A DNA stretch of 64,000 nt from Thunnus maccoyii. Taxonomy: Eukaryota > Chordata > Actinopteri > Scombriformes > Scombridae. Positions 24,180 to 36,159 of this stretch are shown here, one piece after another. The stretch covers positions 33,351,922 through 33,415,921 of the forward strand of contig NC_056538.1 in NCBI RefSeq assembly GCF_910596095.1, given 5' to 3'. Position 1 is the stretch's first letter. Each line of letters opens with the position of its first letter. A program made the translations under genes and the position numbers. The notes under the pieces were generated by a model. That model searched no databases, was not told the origin of the DNA, and was given only the letters and a program-made list of their open reading frames with translations.

Positions 24180-25718
24180 ATCATTCTGGTGATTTTCTAT
24201 ATTTTTCTTCTTGAGAGTAGGAAAAAAGTGTTGCACACACACTCTGGCTCCATTTGTATTTCTCTCTTATTCGAATGACGTTTCGGCTCTCAGGTCTTTA
24301 GGTCTATTAGGACACAGGCACGGGTATGGCCAGGCCACACCCTAGTAACACAGCTGATGGTGATTAGATAATCATGTTCCACCATTAGGGGGAGAAAAAC
24401 AATCAAAAGGCCTTCAGAAGATCAAGACTTTTAACAAACAGTGACAGGAACTACAGCCAATCAATTCTCTTCAAATAAACTGACAAAAACCAATATGTTT
24501 CATACCACATATAGAGATTCAAATTTTACATTCCCTTTGGTTAAGCACATTCAAATATGTTGAAAAATACATTCATGTTGACTAGATTTCTAATAGATAT
24601 ACAGAAAAAGTTAAACCTCAGCTGTGAATAAACATCATAAACAACTTATTCTAAATATCTACTAAATAGAGGAACATTACAGAAAACACTTCAAGTCATA
24701 ATCTATATTTACTCCATGAGGTGACAGGGTTCTCAGACGGTGGATCCAACAGTGTTCCCTACTGGAAAGTAAAACATCCAAGGTACCTTGGAGGGAGTAA
24801 TACTTTCTCAATACAAATATATTCTAGAGAGGAAATATGATGATTAAATTCAACAGAATGTGCTGCTACTGGATAATTCATGTTTTTGCATCTAATAGTG
24901 CTTCTATGTTCAGCAATATGAGTTTTCAGTGCTTTACTCATCTTTACAACATACGACACAAGGTCTAGTGATGAGATAAATGACTGACTTAGTGTGACAT
25001 AAAAAACTTCTTTAATAGGGATCTCTTTACCTGTGTGAGGATGTTTAAAACTGTTACAACGGTAAATATAATTACACTGACTACAATGACCACAGTGACG
25101 GTTGCCTTCAGGGATACAGTCGTTGTTAAAGTAGCTCGTGCTGGTAGTGATTGAAGAGGAGGTAAATATGAATGTACCAGGTTTTTACCTCTTTTATATA
25201 CCATGAGAGGTCGTTCTTTGAATGCACCATTGAGTTGAAAATCAGATTCAAGTATATGCCAGTGTTTTGTTATTATTCCCTTTATCTGTTCTGCACTCTC
25301 AGAATACTCTGCTCTAAATATTATACAGTCATTTGATTTCACCGTAGGTTTATTTTAAAAGATCAGACCTAGATCTGTCTTTTATTATAGTGGCTGCATC
25401 ATTTAGGACAGATTTTTTTGTATCCTCTTTGTTAAAAATTGTTGTGTCATTTGTCATTTCATTCATGTTCCTGTCAAAATGATCAATTTTCTGGCAAATT
25501 CGCTTTAATCAGCAAAACTGACTAAAAGGGAGAATTTTTTTTAAAAATAAGGGATGATCAGAGCAGGTCCAGGGTCTTTCTCTTCTTCCTGCGTCATGTA
25601 TAGCTTTTCCTCTGTCTTCATCTGACTGTCATGCCTGGTTCGTCTATGGCTTGTTTGGATAAAAAACTGGAATTTGAGGCTGTTCAGCTGGTCAGTTTTT
25701 TTACGTCCTGCAGGCCGT
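24180..25718 (-). mobile_element. Penelope-like element, 3' part (copy A)
   Basis: Read on the minus strand from 25,718. A frame at 25,342-24,989 has HWHIL and FKERPLMVYKRGKNL, typical of the region before the endonuclease. After a frameshift, a GIY-YIG-type endonuclease stretch follows with ALKTHIAEHRSTIRCKN and, near 24,720-24,760, WIHRLRTLSPHG. The reverse-transcriptase core is missing. A GAGCCGAAAC motif at about 24,275-24,290 is a remnant of the hammerhead motif these elements carry at their ends; A lost about a dozen bases of it compared with B. The element lies antisense, within about 10 bp of the receptor stop codon, so the receptor 3' UTR may run through it. Confidence 0.8.
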
Positions 25719-26493
25719 AATGTAGTGGAGTAGAAAGTACAATATTTCCCTCTGAAATGTAGTGGAGTGGAAGTATAAAGTAGCATCACATGGAAATACT
25801 CAAGTAAAGTACAAGTATATCAGGACACATTTAAATATAAGAGTCACACCACCCTCTGCTGGTGTCACACGGTGCTGCACCAACACTGATTCATAGATGA
25901 CAAACCCACCTATAATCAATTTAACTTCCACTCTGACTGGACTAATCATGGCTAATAACTACATTTAGACTAATTAGATAATAATTAGCACCAAACTGAT
26001 AAAAAACCAACGGAGATCTTGGATCTGACAGTGATGTGAAACAAAATAGGTGACCAGTGTTCCACTAAAATAAAGACTTATTAACTTTTGTACACTGACA
26101 AAGATATGAATGTGTCTGAACATCTTTACTTGTCTTTTCAATTACACGTTATACACACCCATAAACACACACATTTCTATACACATATCCATATATTTAT
26201 ATATGCAAACACACACCCATGCATAATCAAAAAAACATTTAGCTCAACATCCCAGTATCTGTTAACATTTTAAAAATGTAAAAATATATTCTTATTGTTT
26301 CTTGTTCATTACTTGTTATTTATTGTCATTTTATAAATACAAAATACAAATCAGAGGAAAAACCTGAATAAATGAGTGGAGAAACAAATGCAGGTGCGCT
26401 GCGTGGTACAATCAAGCAGTTAACATCCAATCATGCTCTGTAGCTTGTGTACAAATGTTGAGCAGGCCCAGCTGATTCTGATTTTGTATCAAG

Positions 26494-26896
26494 ATGACGA
26501 GAGGAAAAGATCTAAGTGACTTTGAAAGAGGGTTCATTGTTGAGGCACAGATGGCAAGAGCTTCAGTCACAATTTCAACAGTTTCAATAAGAACAGTGAC
26601 TAAAGTGACATCTGCATTTAGATCTAAGGGAATGTCATCAGGAAATAAGGGAGGAAACTGTGGTTGACAGTTTACATTTGATGCTGGTGCATTAGTGTGA
26701 TATGCAAGGACAAACAGAAGGTGACTGAGAATGTCAATGCAAGAAAAGAAGAATGCACATTTGAGAGTTCAGTTGTGCAAAAACCACAGGCACTGGTCTA
26801 CAGAGAGATGGAAAAAAGTGGTTTGGTGAGATGAGTCATCCTTCACCATATTCTCAACAGGTGGACGAGTGCATGTGTGAGACACTTCAATGTGAA
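26494..26896 (+). pseudogene. Tc1-like transposase fossil (copy B)
   Basis: Same fossil as in copy A: starts MTRGKDLSDFERGFIVEAQM (A-to-T at residue 2), then VTKVTSAFRSKG, with the same downstream stops and an FTIFSTGGRVHV-like stretch. Not functional. Confidence 0.75.
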
Positions 26897-26970
26897 ACAC
26901 ATTGTTTTCTTTTGCATGTATTTGTATTAAACACATTTTGTAAATAAACTGTAAATAAATTGCCATTTGT

Positions 26971-27176
26971 CAATGGCGTCATACCCCTCTACCAAAGAGT
27001 ATAGTGCACAAGATGCATGTGTCGGCGTTGTGTTTTTCCACCATGATTGTGTCTACCAAAGAGTAACTTACACACATAGAAGATAACACACTGGTGTTGT
27101 GGCTGTTTGCCACAATGGCGTCTACCAAAGAGTATATGCATACAAGATAATACGTCAGTATTGTGGTTGTTCAACA
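26971..27176 (+). repeat. Degenerate 3-unit minisatellite (copy B)
   Basis: Same approximately 70-bp array as in A. Followed at 27,300-27,540 by a local repeat: the GTTATCAGAGAAACAAGCT segment occurs at about 27,309 and again at about 27,540, a partial internal duplication absent from A. Confidence 0.55.
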
Positions 27177-27539
27177 GAAACTGTTATAAATGGACTTTTA
27201 TTCAGTTTTAAGCCACATTTTTATGATAAACCTTTTAGATCTTGGTCGTTTTTAACTACATCTTTTAACTGGATGAAGGATTTTAGTCATGAAACGTCTG
27301 GATCTTAAGTTATCAGAGAAACAAGCTAAACAAATGTTAGCAGCAGCCCGACTAGAAGCCCCTCCACAAAGTTTGGTGCTCGTCAAACATCGTCAGAGAA
27401 ACATTGATTTTTAACGTGAAATATCTTTATTCAGTATTTTTACTGTTTTAATCCCCATGCACATTTGTTGTTGGAGAGGAGGAGACCTCTGTGGATAATT
27501 CAACTCCTGGTAGAAACCTGCTGAACATCTGGATCTTAA

Positions 27540-28396
27540 GTTATCAGAGAAACAAGCTGAGCAAACGTCAGCAGCAGCTCAGCTAGCAGCCCCTACCAGA
27601 TGTCCAGTGCCCGCTGAACAATGTCAGACAAACACAAATTTTTAACGTGAAACTGCTTTATTCAGTGTTTTCACCTGTTTTAATTAGCGGGTCTGTTTGT
27701 TTTGGAGAGGAGGAGACCTCTGCGGATAATTTGGCTCCTGGTAAAAACATCCTCAACCATGAACACTGGAGTAATCCTAACCTGAAGAAACTGGTTGTTT
27801 AACAATGAAGACAACAACTCCCATGATCCCACACTACTTCACACCATCATCAAACTCTGTCTTTTGTTATTGTTTTGATTGAGACCCCTAGCACCTGAAA
27901 TTACACATTGTGCATTTAAATGGATCTCTGTTTATGACATGATTCTAGTGTTATAGGTCGTATGTGTCTGCAGGTGGATTTTGGCGGGCCAGTCTGAGTC
28001 TAAAGACCCAGCTGATTTTTATTCTTACTCCACCACTGACCACAGCCGAGCTAATTTGATGCTTAGTGACACAGCAATAGCCCCAGTAAAACCTAACTCT
28101 ATTTCTTTTTTGGTCCTCCAACAAACAATGAACAAAAAACAGGAAATGAAATAGCATCTGAACAGAAGTGTGTGTCTTTTCTGAGCCATTATGCAGTAAC
28201 GGCAGATCCAGATTCACAGAATTTTCCTGTCCTGTGAACGCTGCACAGAAGGAGGCATTAAAGCAAACAGTTTGTATCGGAGATCTCCACTGACAGACAG
28301 AAAGGTGAGTGCTGCAAATATCTCATCTTCAGTTCTTTGTGCTTCTACTATTTAGGGCACTATTGTATTTCGTGTGTTTGTTTATTTGTTTGTTTC
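27540..28396. other. Non-coding part of copy B
   Basis: Homologous to A 14,590-15,449. No gene recognised. Confidence 0.5.
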
Positions 28397-28870
28397 TTTA
28401 TTATTACGGGACATCAGACCTAAATTTGACCCCCTAAACATGCTCAAAAACTCACCAAATTTGGCACACACATCAGGTCTGGTGAAATATTTGATAAAAT
28501 GTAAAAATTAACCCCCAAAGTGCCAAAATGTGCTCTCTAGCGCCACCTATGTAATTAAAATGGCCACCACAGCCCGTAGGAATGTCATAGAGAGATCAAA
28601 CCAAAACCAAGTTGTTTGTCTCATCAAGACCTACAAATCATATGCTGACACCCCTGACCTAAATCCAACAGGAAGTCCGCAATTAGCCTTTCAAAATGAG
28701 ACTTTTTCTCAATTTTAGCTCCCGAACAAACGCTATCTCCTCCGAGGGCGTTAATGTTATTGGCTTCAAACTTTAATACATGACTTATGACACTATGCTG
28801 AAAAAAGTTGTTAAAAACGCGCGAAGGCCCATTCAACGTTGCTTGCAGCTTTAATTTTATGTTGAAATTT
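28397..28870 (+). repeat. Dispersed teleost repeat (copy B, internally deleted)
   Basis: Matches A 15,450-15,872, then jumps at GTTAAAAAC|GCGCGAAGG to the element's 3' end, corresponding to A from about 16,865. Confidence 0.75.
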
Positions 28871-28872
28871 TG

Positions 28873-29740
28873 AGTCTTTTTTTTAAAAATCTAAATCTTA
28901 ATATATTTTCCAAGACAACTTAAGATAAAAACTGTTTTAAACAACTCTTGACAATTTGCACAGAGTTTATAGGAGGTTAACTACAGTCCATGTGCCGACT
29001 CCATTCGGACGATCCATCAATCCCTTACACTCAGCACTTAGTCCTCTTCCCCCCTTTATATTCAAAGTATTTGTGTGGTGTCTTCCCTCCTTTTCCTTTA
29101 TTATTTTGGTATATTTCGTCATGAAATAAAGGGACAGGTTGACACATGCACTGTACTGCACTGAAAAGCCCACTGAGATAGTCTGTGTGCATACTAACTT
29201 CCACACCAGGTGCTCAAGCTGTAAAGACTGATAATTACACCTTGAGGTGGACGGGCAGTCCACGCCTTTACTTGAAGAGTTTACCAACTTTTATGTAAAC
29301 AGTGTCACGGCTCTTGTCAATCAGATGTAATTGTCTTTTTTTTGTAACTGTGTTTTTGTGTTTGTGGGGGTGGGGGGTGGCTACAGCAAAGGGCACAAAT
29401 GACTTCTTGTATCCATTTTTCCTGGCTAGTGGGACCTTGAGTTTCCTGCCAGATGGCAACAGCTGGAATGATGAGTGAAGGGGGTGGGTGGGATTGTTAT
29501 AGACTTGGGTTGCCTTTTTGGTTGTGGACTGGTTGTATAAGTTCTGGAGTTGCAATTGTTTATCTCCAATGATCTTATCCAGCCCAAATGAACATTTTAC
29601 TTCATTTGTATATTTGGAGAACAGAAGGGGAGATAAAATGCACCCCTGTGGAACGCCGGTGTTCAGGTCAAGGCAGTCGGAGATCAATTTACCAAGTGAG
29701 CTATTGGCCTTACAAGTGTCGCACTGTGTTTTTTAATATG
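28873..29740 (-). mobile_element. LINE fragment, reverse-transcriptase block plus C-terminal end
   Basis: The minus strand 29,687-29,268 encodes NTGVPQGCILSPLLFSKYTN, then an abrupt jump to the C-terminal end of a LINE ORF2 (HSSFQLLPSGRKLKVPL and NGYKKSFVPFAVA). The intervening catalytic and thumb regions are deleted. Only the first block is present in A, so B either gained or kept about 700 bp. Confidence 0.7.
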
Positions 29741-29879
29741 AGAAACATATTGTATAAGTCATACAGATGCTGCATTTTATGGCAATCCATCCAGTAGTTG
29801 TTGAAATATTTACATCTGTACCAAATTAGAGGACCAAATAATAGACACCATCTTAGCCTGGCTAACAAAGCCACTCTGT

Positions 29880-30860
29880 CAAGGGCTAATAATCTAGGTG
29901 GCTGTTTATGTCAAATATGAGCAGAAACATAATGGTCAGATATGTCTGTGAAAATTCTGGTAACGTTATATCTAGAAGTATTAAGTTAAAGGAAAGTTCA
30001 CAATTTTTCAAGTGTGTCTTTCCTCGTTGCGGGGGCTCGTCAATCGTCTGCTTGCCGTCCTCTTTGGAGCTGCTATCCCCTGTGAGCCCGCCAACTGCTG
30101 GCGTTTTGTGCCTCTTAATTTTCCTGGTATCCACATAAAGGTAACTCATGCTTTGCACATGTGAGCGCAATGTCAACTATAACTTTTATATGTTCCCAGT
30201 TTCTTTCTATTATCTCACTTTGTCGGCCTTCTGTGTTGACAAGCTGATTGTGAATGACTGTGCCATGGCCTTCTCTGTAGTTATTGTATTTCTCCACAGC
30301 TATCTGATGAGCTCTGCTGGTTTCATGTTTATAACAAGCTGTGTTCATGTGTCTCTAATCCTTATATCCATGACGTCTAAATTACTCTTCCCCACCTATC
30401 TCACCAAACTGCTGACACATTTTACAAAATACTGCATCCTTGCTACGTCTGTAATGTAAAAATGCATACTTCCTATACTAATATAAGGAGAAGCTCCTGG
30501 CCTCATGTCCAAAAACTGAGATGGGGTACTGTTTGAGTTTGGGCTGTGTTGCTGGTTCATCTATAGCTGAAAGGTCTACTGAAGTCAACAAGGCAGTCGC
30601 AATGGATGAGATTGATGAAGAAAAGATGGGAATGGAAATATATCCCTGAGAACATGACTGATTTTCACCTAGGTGAAACTGGCAGCCTTGTCCTTCAGTT
30701 ATAGCCCCTTCTGTCCCGCCAACAGAACCCACGTCCCACGTGGAGCTTGCGCTAGTGTAGCTTGATTTTCACTAACAGTGAAACCACTGGTGGTGGAAAC
30801 ACCTGTGATGATGGGGCATAGGCAGTTGAGGATTCTGGCAACTCTGTTCTAACTCTTTAA
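29880..30860 (-). pseudogene. hAT-family (ZMYM1-like) transposase fossil (copy B)
   Basis: Same order as in A: DLSAIDEPATQPKLKQYPIS (30,732-30,478), zinc-finger-like CKTC segment, then NTACYKHETSRAHQIAVEKY to about 30,115. A 12-bp deletion removes DKSR after NNYREG compared with A. Truncated and frameshifted. Confidence 0.7.
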
Positions 30861-31790
30861 AGTATTTATAACACAATATTGGATCGATTTTTCAAAAAAG
30901 TGTTTTTGGCCATCATCTGCTGCTGAACAACCTCCCTACCATGATGTGCGTGCCCAGGCTTAACTGGCCTGGGTCAATGTAAAATGGCCTGTTGTGATTG
31001 GTCCAGACTTCACACATGATAGTAGCCTAATAAATGTTTTTCACTTTTTTAGAAAGGTTAATTTTTTTTAAGTCTTTATTGTGTATTTAAATGTTCATTT
31101 TAATTATTAAAAATAAAAGTTAAGAAGATATAGTCAGTCATTTAGGATTGACCAGTTGTACAAGTGTGTTGTACAACACTGTGCCTGCTATACTTCCACC
31201 GCAGCTCAACAGGGAAACACTGTCTAAGGAAACAAAAAGAGGCAATTTGATGGTAAAAAGACTGTAAATGTGGCAGATGTAGCTCTCTTCATGATGGCAC
31301 ACACAGGTCAGTTCTTTGAAATGGGTATTTATTGCTGTGGCACGTCTTGTTTCTCTGATGCATCCACACCTTAGTCATGCCATGAGAACTCATCGGTTGC
31401 TTCTCGAGTCCTCGAGAGTATTTTGAAAGCCTGTCTTTCTTACTCAGGAGTAACAAACATAAAATGGAGACAGTGGTCTACAATACTGTACTGTATAAGG
31501 CCTATTCAAATATAAAATAGACACAGTGGTCTACATCACTATAAGGCCTATTCAAATACAAAGTAGACAGTCTACAACACCATAGGCAGTGACACAGACA
31601 AGGTGCCAAGATGCCGTAAGCAAGGAGTTTAACAACACATTGTTGGGCTTCATACTCCATGTGCATAAAACAAAGGCAGGCATGCATGCAACCCACAAAG
31701 CCTGACAACAAGAAACAGTCAAACAAAATGAGTCAGTTTCGGACTCCATATCCCACCATGCACTGCTCCGTGTGCACCTAGGTGTTAAAC
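30861..31790. other. Non-coding part of copy B
   Basis: Homologous to A 18,251-19,690 minus the 528-bp A-only block. No gene recognised. Confidence 0.5.
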
Positions 31791-31799
31791 CGGAAACTC

Positions 31800-32775
31800 T
31801 CTTGGGTGAGTGCAAGATGCCGACCACCAGGTGGCACCATCTTGCTATTGTCTAACCAAGACACAGTGGTCACTTCCATGAGGTGCATGATGGGTGTTCC
31901 ACAAGGATCAGTGTTAGGTCCCTTATTATTTAGCCTATATATTAATGATCTCCCTCAACAGTGTCATGATGTAGAACTACAAATGTATGCAGATGACACC
32001 GTTGTGTACACACATGCAAAAACAACTGAGTTAGCTGCTGCTAAGCTTACAATTGCATTGGAAAGGATCACACATTGGCTTGATCAATCATGTCTGAGTC
32101 TAAATGTAAACAAGACAAAAGTTATGTTTTTCTTTAAAACCATAGTACAAAGGTGAAAAGATTGAAATAGTTACTGATTTTAAATATCTTGGTGTGACAC
32201 TGGATCCAAATTTGAACTTTAAGAAACATGTTAAAAAAAAACCATGAAGTACAACTTAGCACATTTTAGACATTTTAGAAACTGTCTCCCTTTGGATGCA
32301 GCCAAGATATTTATGCATGCTATGATTCTTTCCCATATGTCTTATTGCATCACATGTTGCATCACATAGAGAAACAGCCATAAAACCTCTTTAGTCCTTA
32401 TACAAACAAACTCTAAAACTCTGGACGAAAAGCCAATGCATTTCCATCACTGTAGGATACTGTTTATAAAATTTTAAATGGTTGGCCCCTCCTCCTCTAA
32501 GTGACTTTGTGTACACTCACTCAGTAAATTCTATTAGATCCTCCAGAATATCCTCTATACAAGATTGTACCAGACCATTTCATCGCACTGCATTTGGGCA
32601 GTCAGCGTTCTCTGTGGAAGCCACAACTCAGTGGAACGTCCTACCTGATGATATGAAGAGCTGTAGTTCCAACAATATATTCAAGGCCAAATTAAAACAT
32701 CAACTAAAGACCAATCAGCTCTGCAACCTCTGAATCTAAACTTCATCTAGGGTCTTCTCATTAGCGCAAGTAGTC
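31800..32775 (+). mobile_element. L2/CR1-type LINE fragment (copy B)
   Basis: Same fragment as [25 protein letters not shown] codons at 31,985-31,996, and a C-terminal block at 32,482-32,733 (FSVEATTQWNVLPDDMK). Shares the breaks seen in A and lacks the 5' half. Confidence 0.8.
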
Positions 32776-34284
32776 TTGCTTTTAATTTGACAAGTTTACA
32801 TTATTAATTTCTAATTGACATTGTAAGTGTATGTAATGTTCTGTTGTGTGTAGGTTGTTGTGAGGGTCTCTAACACTTGGTGTCATGTATTATTAATTAA
32901 TATTAATAATATTAATAATTTCATGATTTCATAATAACCAAACACACTCCTACCAGTCCCAACAACATTCATCTAACATTCTGACTCATTTCTTCATAAC
33001 CAAAATTTAAGTTAATAAAGACTAATTATAGATGTTTGTAACTTCATTGAGCTCTGAACAGGCATTTCCCAAAAAAAGAGCAGTTAGAAAAAAATCTGAA
33101 AAAATTAACAAAAATTGCTCTTTTTTCTGTTTTATACTTTCTTGACCCCACACATTTATCAAGTTTAGCTAAATTAAGTCTGAAACTAAGCACTTGGCAG
33201 TGGTGTGGTCAGAAGCCAGTCAGACAGGTCATTAAAGGAAATAAGGTATACAGTAGGATAACATTCATTCAATCATTCATTCACACATTCATTTTATCAA
33301 AACAGTTAACAAAGTTAGAGTTAACGGAGTGTTTCATAGTGGTGTAATACAACAAACCACATTACATCCAATTAGAAAACTCTAGGATGGCATTTAGACA
33401 GCATAAATATGCTGTCTAAATGCCATTGCTGAGGACTTTTTATTTTTTGTCACGATCAAGACACACAAACAGACTTATTAATATAATATTATTATATAAT
33501 ATTAATAATGTAATATTAATATTCAACTAAACAACAAAATGCATGTTCAGGCAGGCAGACTGGGCCCAAGGTGGGCCCCTTTGTAACTGGACCCGGGGCA
33601 GCCACCCGTCTGCCCACCACTCACTCCGCTACAGCACTAGTGGTTACAACCCTTTCAGTCACCTATGTTCATTTGCTACCTGTTATACATCAGTATATTC
33701 CTATACTGTACAAGACAAATCTGTTTAATCACATCAGATTTAAATTTTAACTTTACATCAAATTTTTTCAATCAAATAAATTATTTATTTATTTATTGTA
33801 TTAAATAATGGAATCAAATATGAATCAATTATCACTTATGCATCATGAACATGGTGCATTTATGCAACAGCACTTACAGCAGATATCCACTTGATATGAC
33901 TAACTCAGACTGCTGAAGCCTCATATAAGCTTCACATCAACTTTTAAATGACTGTGTGGACACACTGTGGATTTTGGCCTCCATCACTTACATTGAAAGC
34001 ACATTTGAAGGATCTTTTAATATCCAGTATGAACAGGAGGAATGATTACAGCGAGGAAAAACCTCTTTCACTGTTCATATGGACACCTGACTGCTGAAAG
34101 ACATGCTTAACAAAGGGCACCTGGACTCACTTTAGATTTAATCCAAAAGGCTTCTTCCTGTCTTACATGTGTAATGATAAAGTCAGCTGATGGTTCAGTA
34201 GGATACATAGTTAATGTGTGAAACTATATTTAACACTATAAAGATGATATAATTGTGTTCACCCTTCCTAGAACCTCCACAAAC
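32776..34284. other. Upstream region of receptor gene B
   Basis: No coding sequence. Homologous to A 20,691-22,376 except for the hairpin-associated deletion at 33,387-33,426. An acceptor-like CACCCTTCCTAG precedes the receptor ATG. Confidence 0.45.
33387..33426. repeat. Perfect 18-bp inverted repeat at a deletion junction
   Basis: Arms 33,387-33,404 (ATGGCATTTAGACAGCAT) and 33,409-33,426 are exact complements with a 4-nt loop. In A the left arm continues into about 235 bp absent from B. Confidence 0.9.
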
Positions 34285-36151
34285 ATGGGTGACCTGGTAG
34301 GAGAAGGAGTGACCTCAGTCACCAACCAGACCAACAATGATCATAATACGACTCATTGTGATCAGGTCGACACATCAGCCCACCTCTTCTTGATGCCGGT
34401 CTACAGTCTGGTGTTTCTGGTGAGTGTCTAATATTCACATTACAGTCACATTCCCTCCTCCTCCGTATGCTAATCAACACATATGTTAATCTCTTAAAAA
34501 CCTGTCCTGAGTTCCTCCTGTTTCCTCTCCAGGTGGGTTTGGTCCTCAACAGCTTCACCATGAAGGTTTACTTCTGCTCAGCTCAGCAGCAGATATCCAG
34601 GATCATGATGGTCTACCTGAAGAACCTGGCAGTCTCCGACTTCCTGCTCTGCCTTGGCCTCCCCTTCCGCATCATCAACTACACCAACAGCTCCATCACC
34701 TTCCACGTGATCTACTGCACCTTTGGAGTCTCCACCTTTTACCTCAACACGTACGCCAGCATCCTGTTCATGGGCCACATCGCTGCTAACAGGTAGATCC
34801 CCCACCCTAGACTCCAACAAACCATGCAGTTTATCAGCACAGTTAATACTTTTTATAAATGTTTTATTGCTTTATTGTCTGTTTTTATATTCCTGCACAT
34901 TATCTTTATACTGACTCTACAGAGCAACAGCAGCAACTACAGCTGTAAGTTCTTACAGTCAAATAAAAAACTGACTTCAAACTCAGAAAATACAGATGAA
35001 AACTGAATTTCATCTGAATTACATTTACAATTTCAAACAACAACCTGTGCAGTTCAATAAATTAACAGATCTGAATCCACTGAATGAAGACCAGGGGTTT
35101 ATACAACATGCAAAATTTAGTCAAGATAACTTTTGTTTGCGTTAGAAGAGCTATTTGTATTTGTTTACTTAACCTAAACTATGAATGCAGCCCTTTCACT
35201 CATACTCTTAATTTGAAACAAGTTACATTTTACAATATACAAGTTCAAGTGAGTTTATCTTCCCATATGCACAGACATAGAATACAAGCACATTGGAACT
35301 CCTGCAAGCTGAAATGTTCATGAGCTTTCTCCATGTCCTCGTATCATTGCAGGAGTAAAGACCTGGTCCTCTCCTCTAGAACTAATATTAGAATCTTTAT
35401 TCCTCATGAAATCTGTGGTTTGATTATTTGTATCACTGTTAATCAGTGAAATAATCTGCTGACGCCTGCCTCTCTTCTCTCCAGGTATCTGAAGATCATC
35501 CATCCTTTAGGAAATCACATCCTGCAAACAGTGCAGGCTGCCCGCATCATCTCCACGGTAACCTGGGTTTTCCTGCTGGCCATAGTAATCACCTACGTCA
35601 CCTTGTCACTACTCACACAGGAAACTCTGACCAATGTCCCTGACACCTGTGACGCCTTGCGAAGCGCCCAGGTCAATGTGTTCTTCAAAATCATCCACAC
35701 CTTCTCCACAGCCATCTTCCTGTTCGTCTTCGTCTCCATGGTCTTCTTCTACTACAGCGCCTCCCGCACTGTGTTGCTGGCACAGCAGAGGCAGCCGGCA
35801 TCCTCCAGCTGCAAGAAGCTGATGAAGTCACGCAAGAAAATGTTGTTGCTGGTCAGCGTCTTCTGCATTTGTTTCGTGCCGTACCACGTGGTTCGCCTTC
35901 CCTACACCTTCCTGAGGAGGCGATGCTCTTTGAGCCAGGTGTTGTACTACCTGAAGGAGACGACCATCCTGTTGTCAGCTCTCAACATCTGCCTGGATCC
36001 ACTAATCTACTTCATCTTTTGTGAGGCGTTCCGGGCTCAGCTGAGCCGTCCACATAGCAAGAAGGCAAGGAGGCGCAGTGAAGGGCAGCCGAGAGCCACA
36101 AACAGTGAGGCATCGCTCAGCACTTCAACAAGACAAACCGATGGGCTATAA
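34285..36151 (+). CDS. P2Y12-group nucleotide-receptor-like GPCR, copy B (three coding exons)
   Basis: Exons 34,285-34,419, 34,533-34,792 and 35,485-36,151, with splice sites, phases and exon lengths identical to copy A; 353 intact codons. All landmarks are kept: C25/C279, C107/C187, D81, NRY 131-133, H266, R269, K289, DPLIY 303-307. It differs from A at 28 residues. Seven lie in the first 45 (including M22T, P24H, A29D), nine in TM2-TM3 and the loop between (including Y87G, M118T, Y127H), and twelve in the rest (including L191R, C205F, W278R). The distal C-terminal tail is nearly unchanged. The concentration in extracellular and upper-helix regions suggests a shifted ligand preference (inference). 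A is the closest relative here; a third copy is not present in unit C. A Penelope-like element lies antisense just past the stop, as in A. Confidence 0.9.
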
Positions 36152-36159
36152 CTTAAAGG

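Larger units (their letters stand above)
12884..25718 (+). repeat. Segmental duplication, copy A
   Basis: Matches copy B (25,719-37,727) over nearly its whole length and copy C (37,728-40,866) over its first 3.2 kb. The left edge begins AAAGCTTGTTATATTATCC, identical to the start of copy C. The right edge ends in a minus-strand Penelope-like element at GTCCTGCAGGCCG, where B continues about 155 bp further. Relative to B it has a 528-bp extra block (18,811-19,338) and keeps about 990 bp of a dispersed repeat that B lacks. Confidence 0.95.

Noticed and set aside
24989-25342. 117-codon minus-strand frame as a host gene
   Set aside because: Motifs FKERPLMVYKRG and the downstream endonuclease remnant identify a Penelope-like element, and the same frame occurs in copy B.
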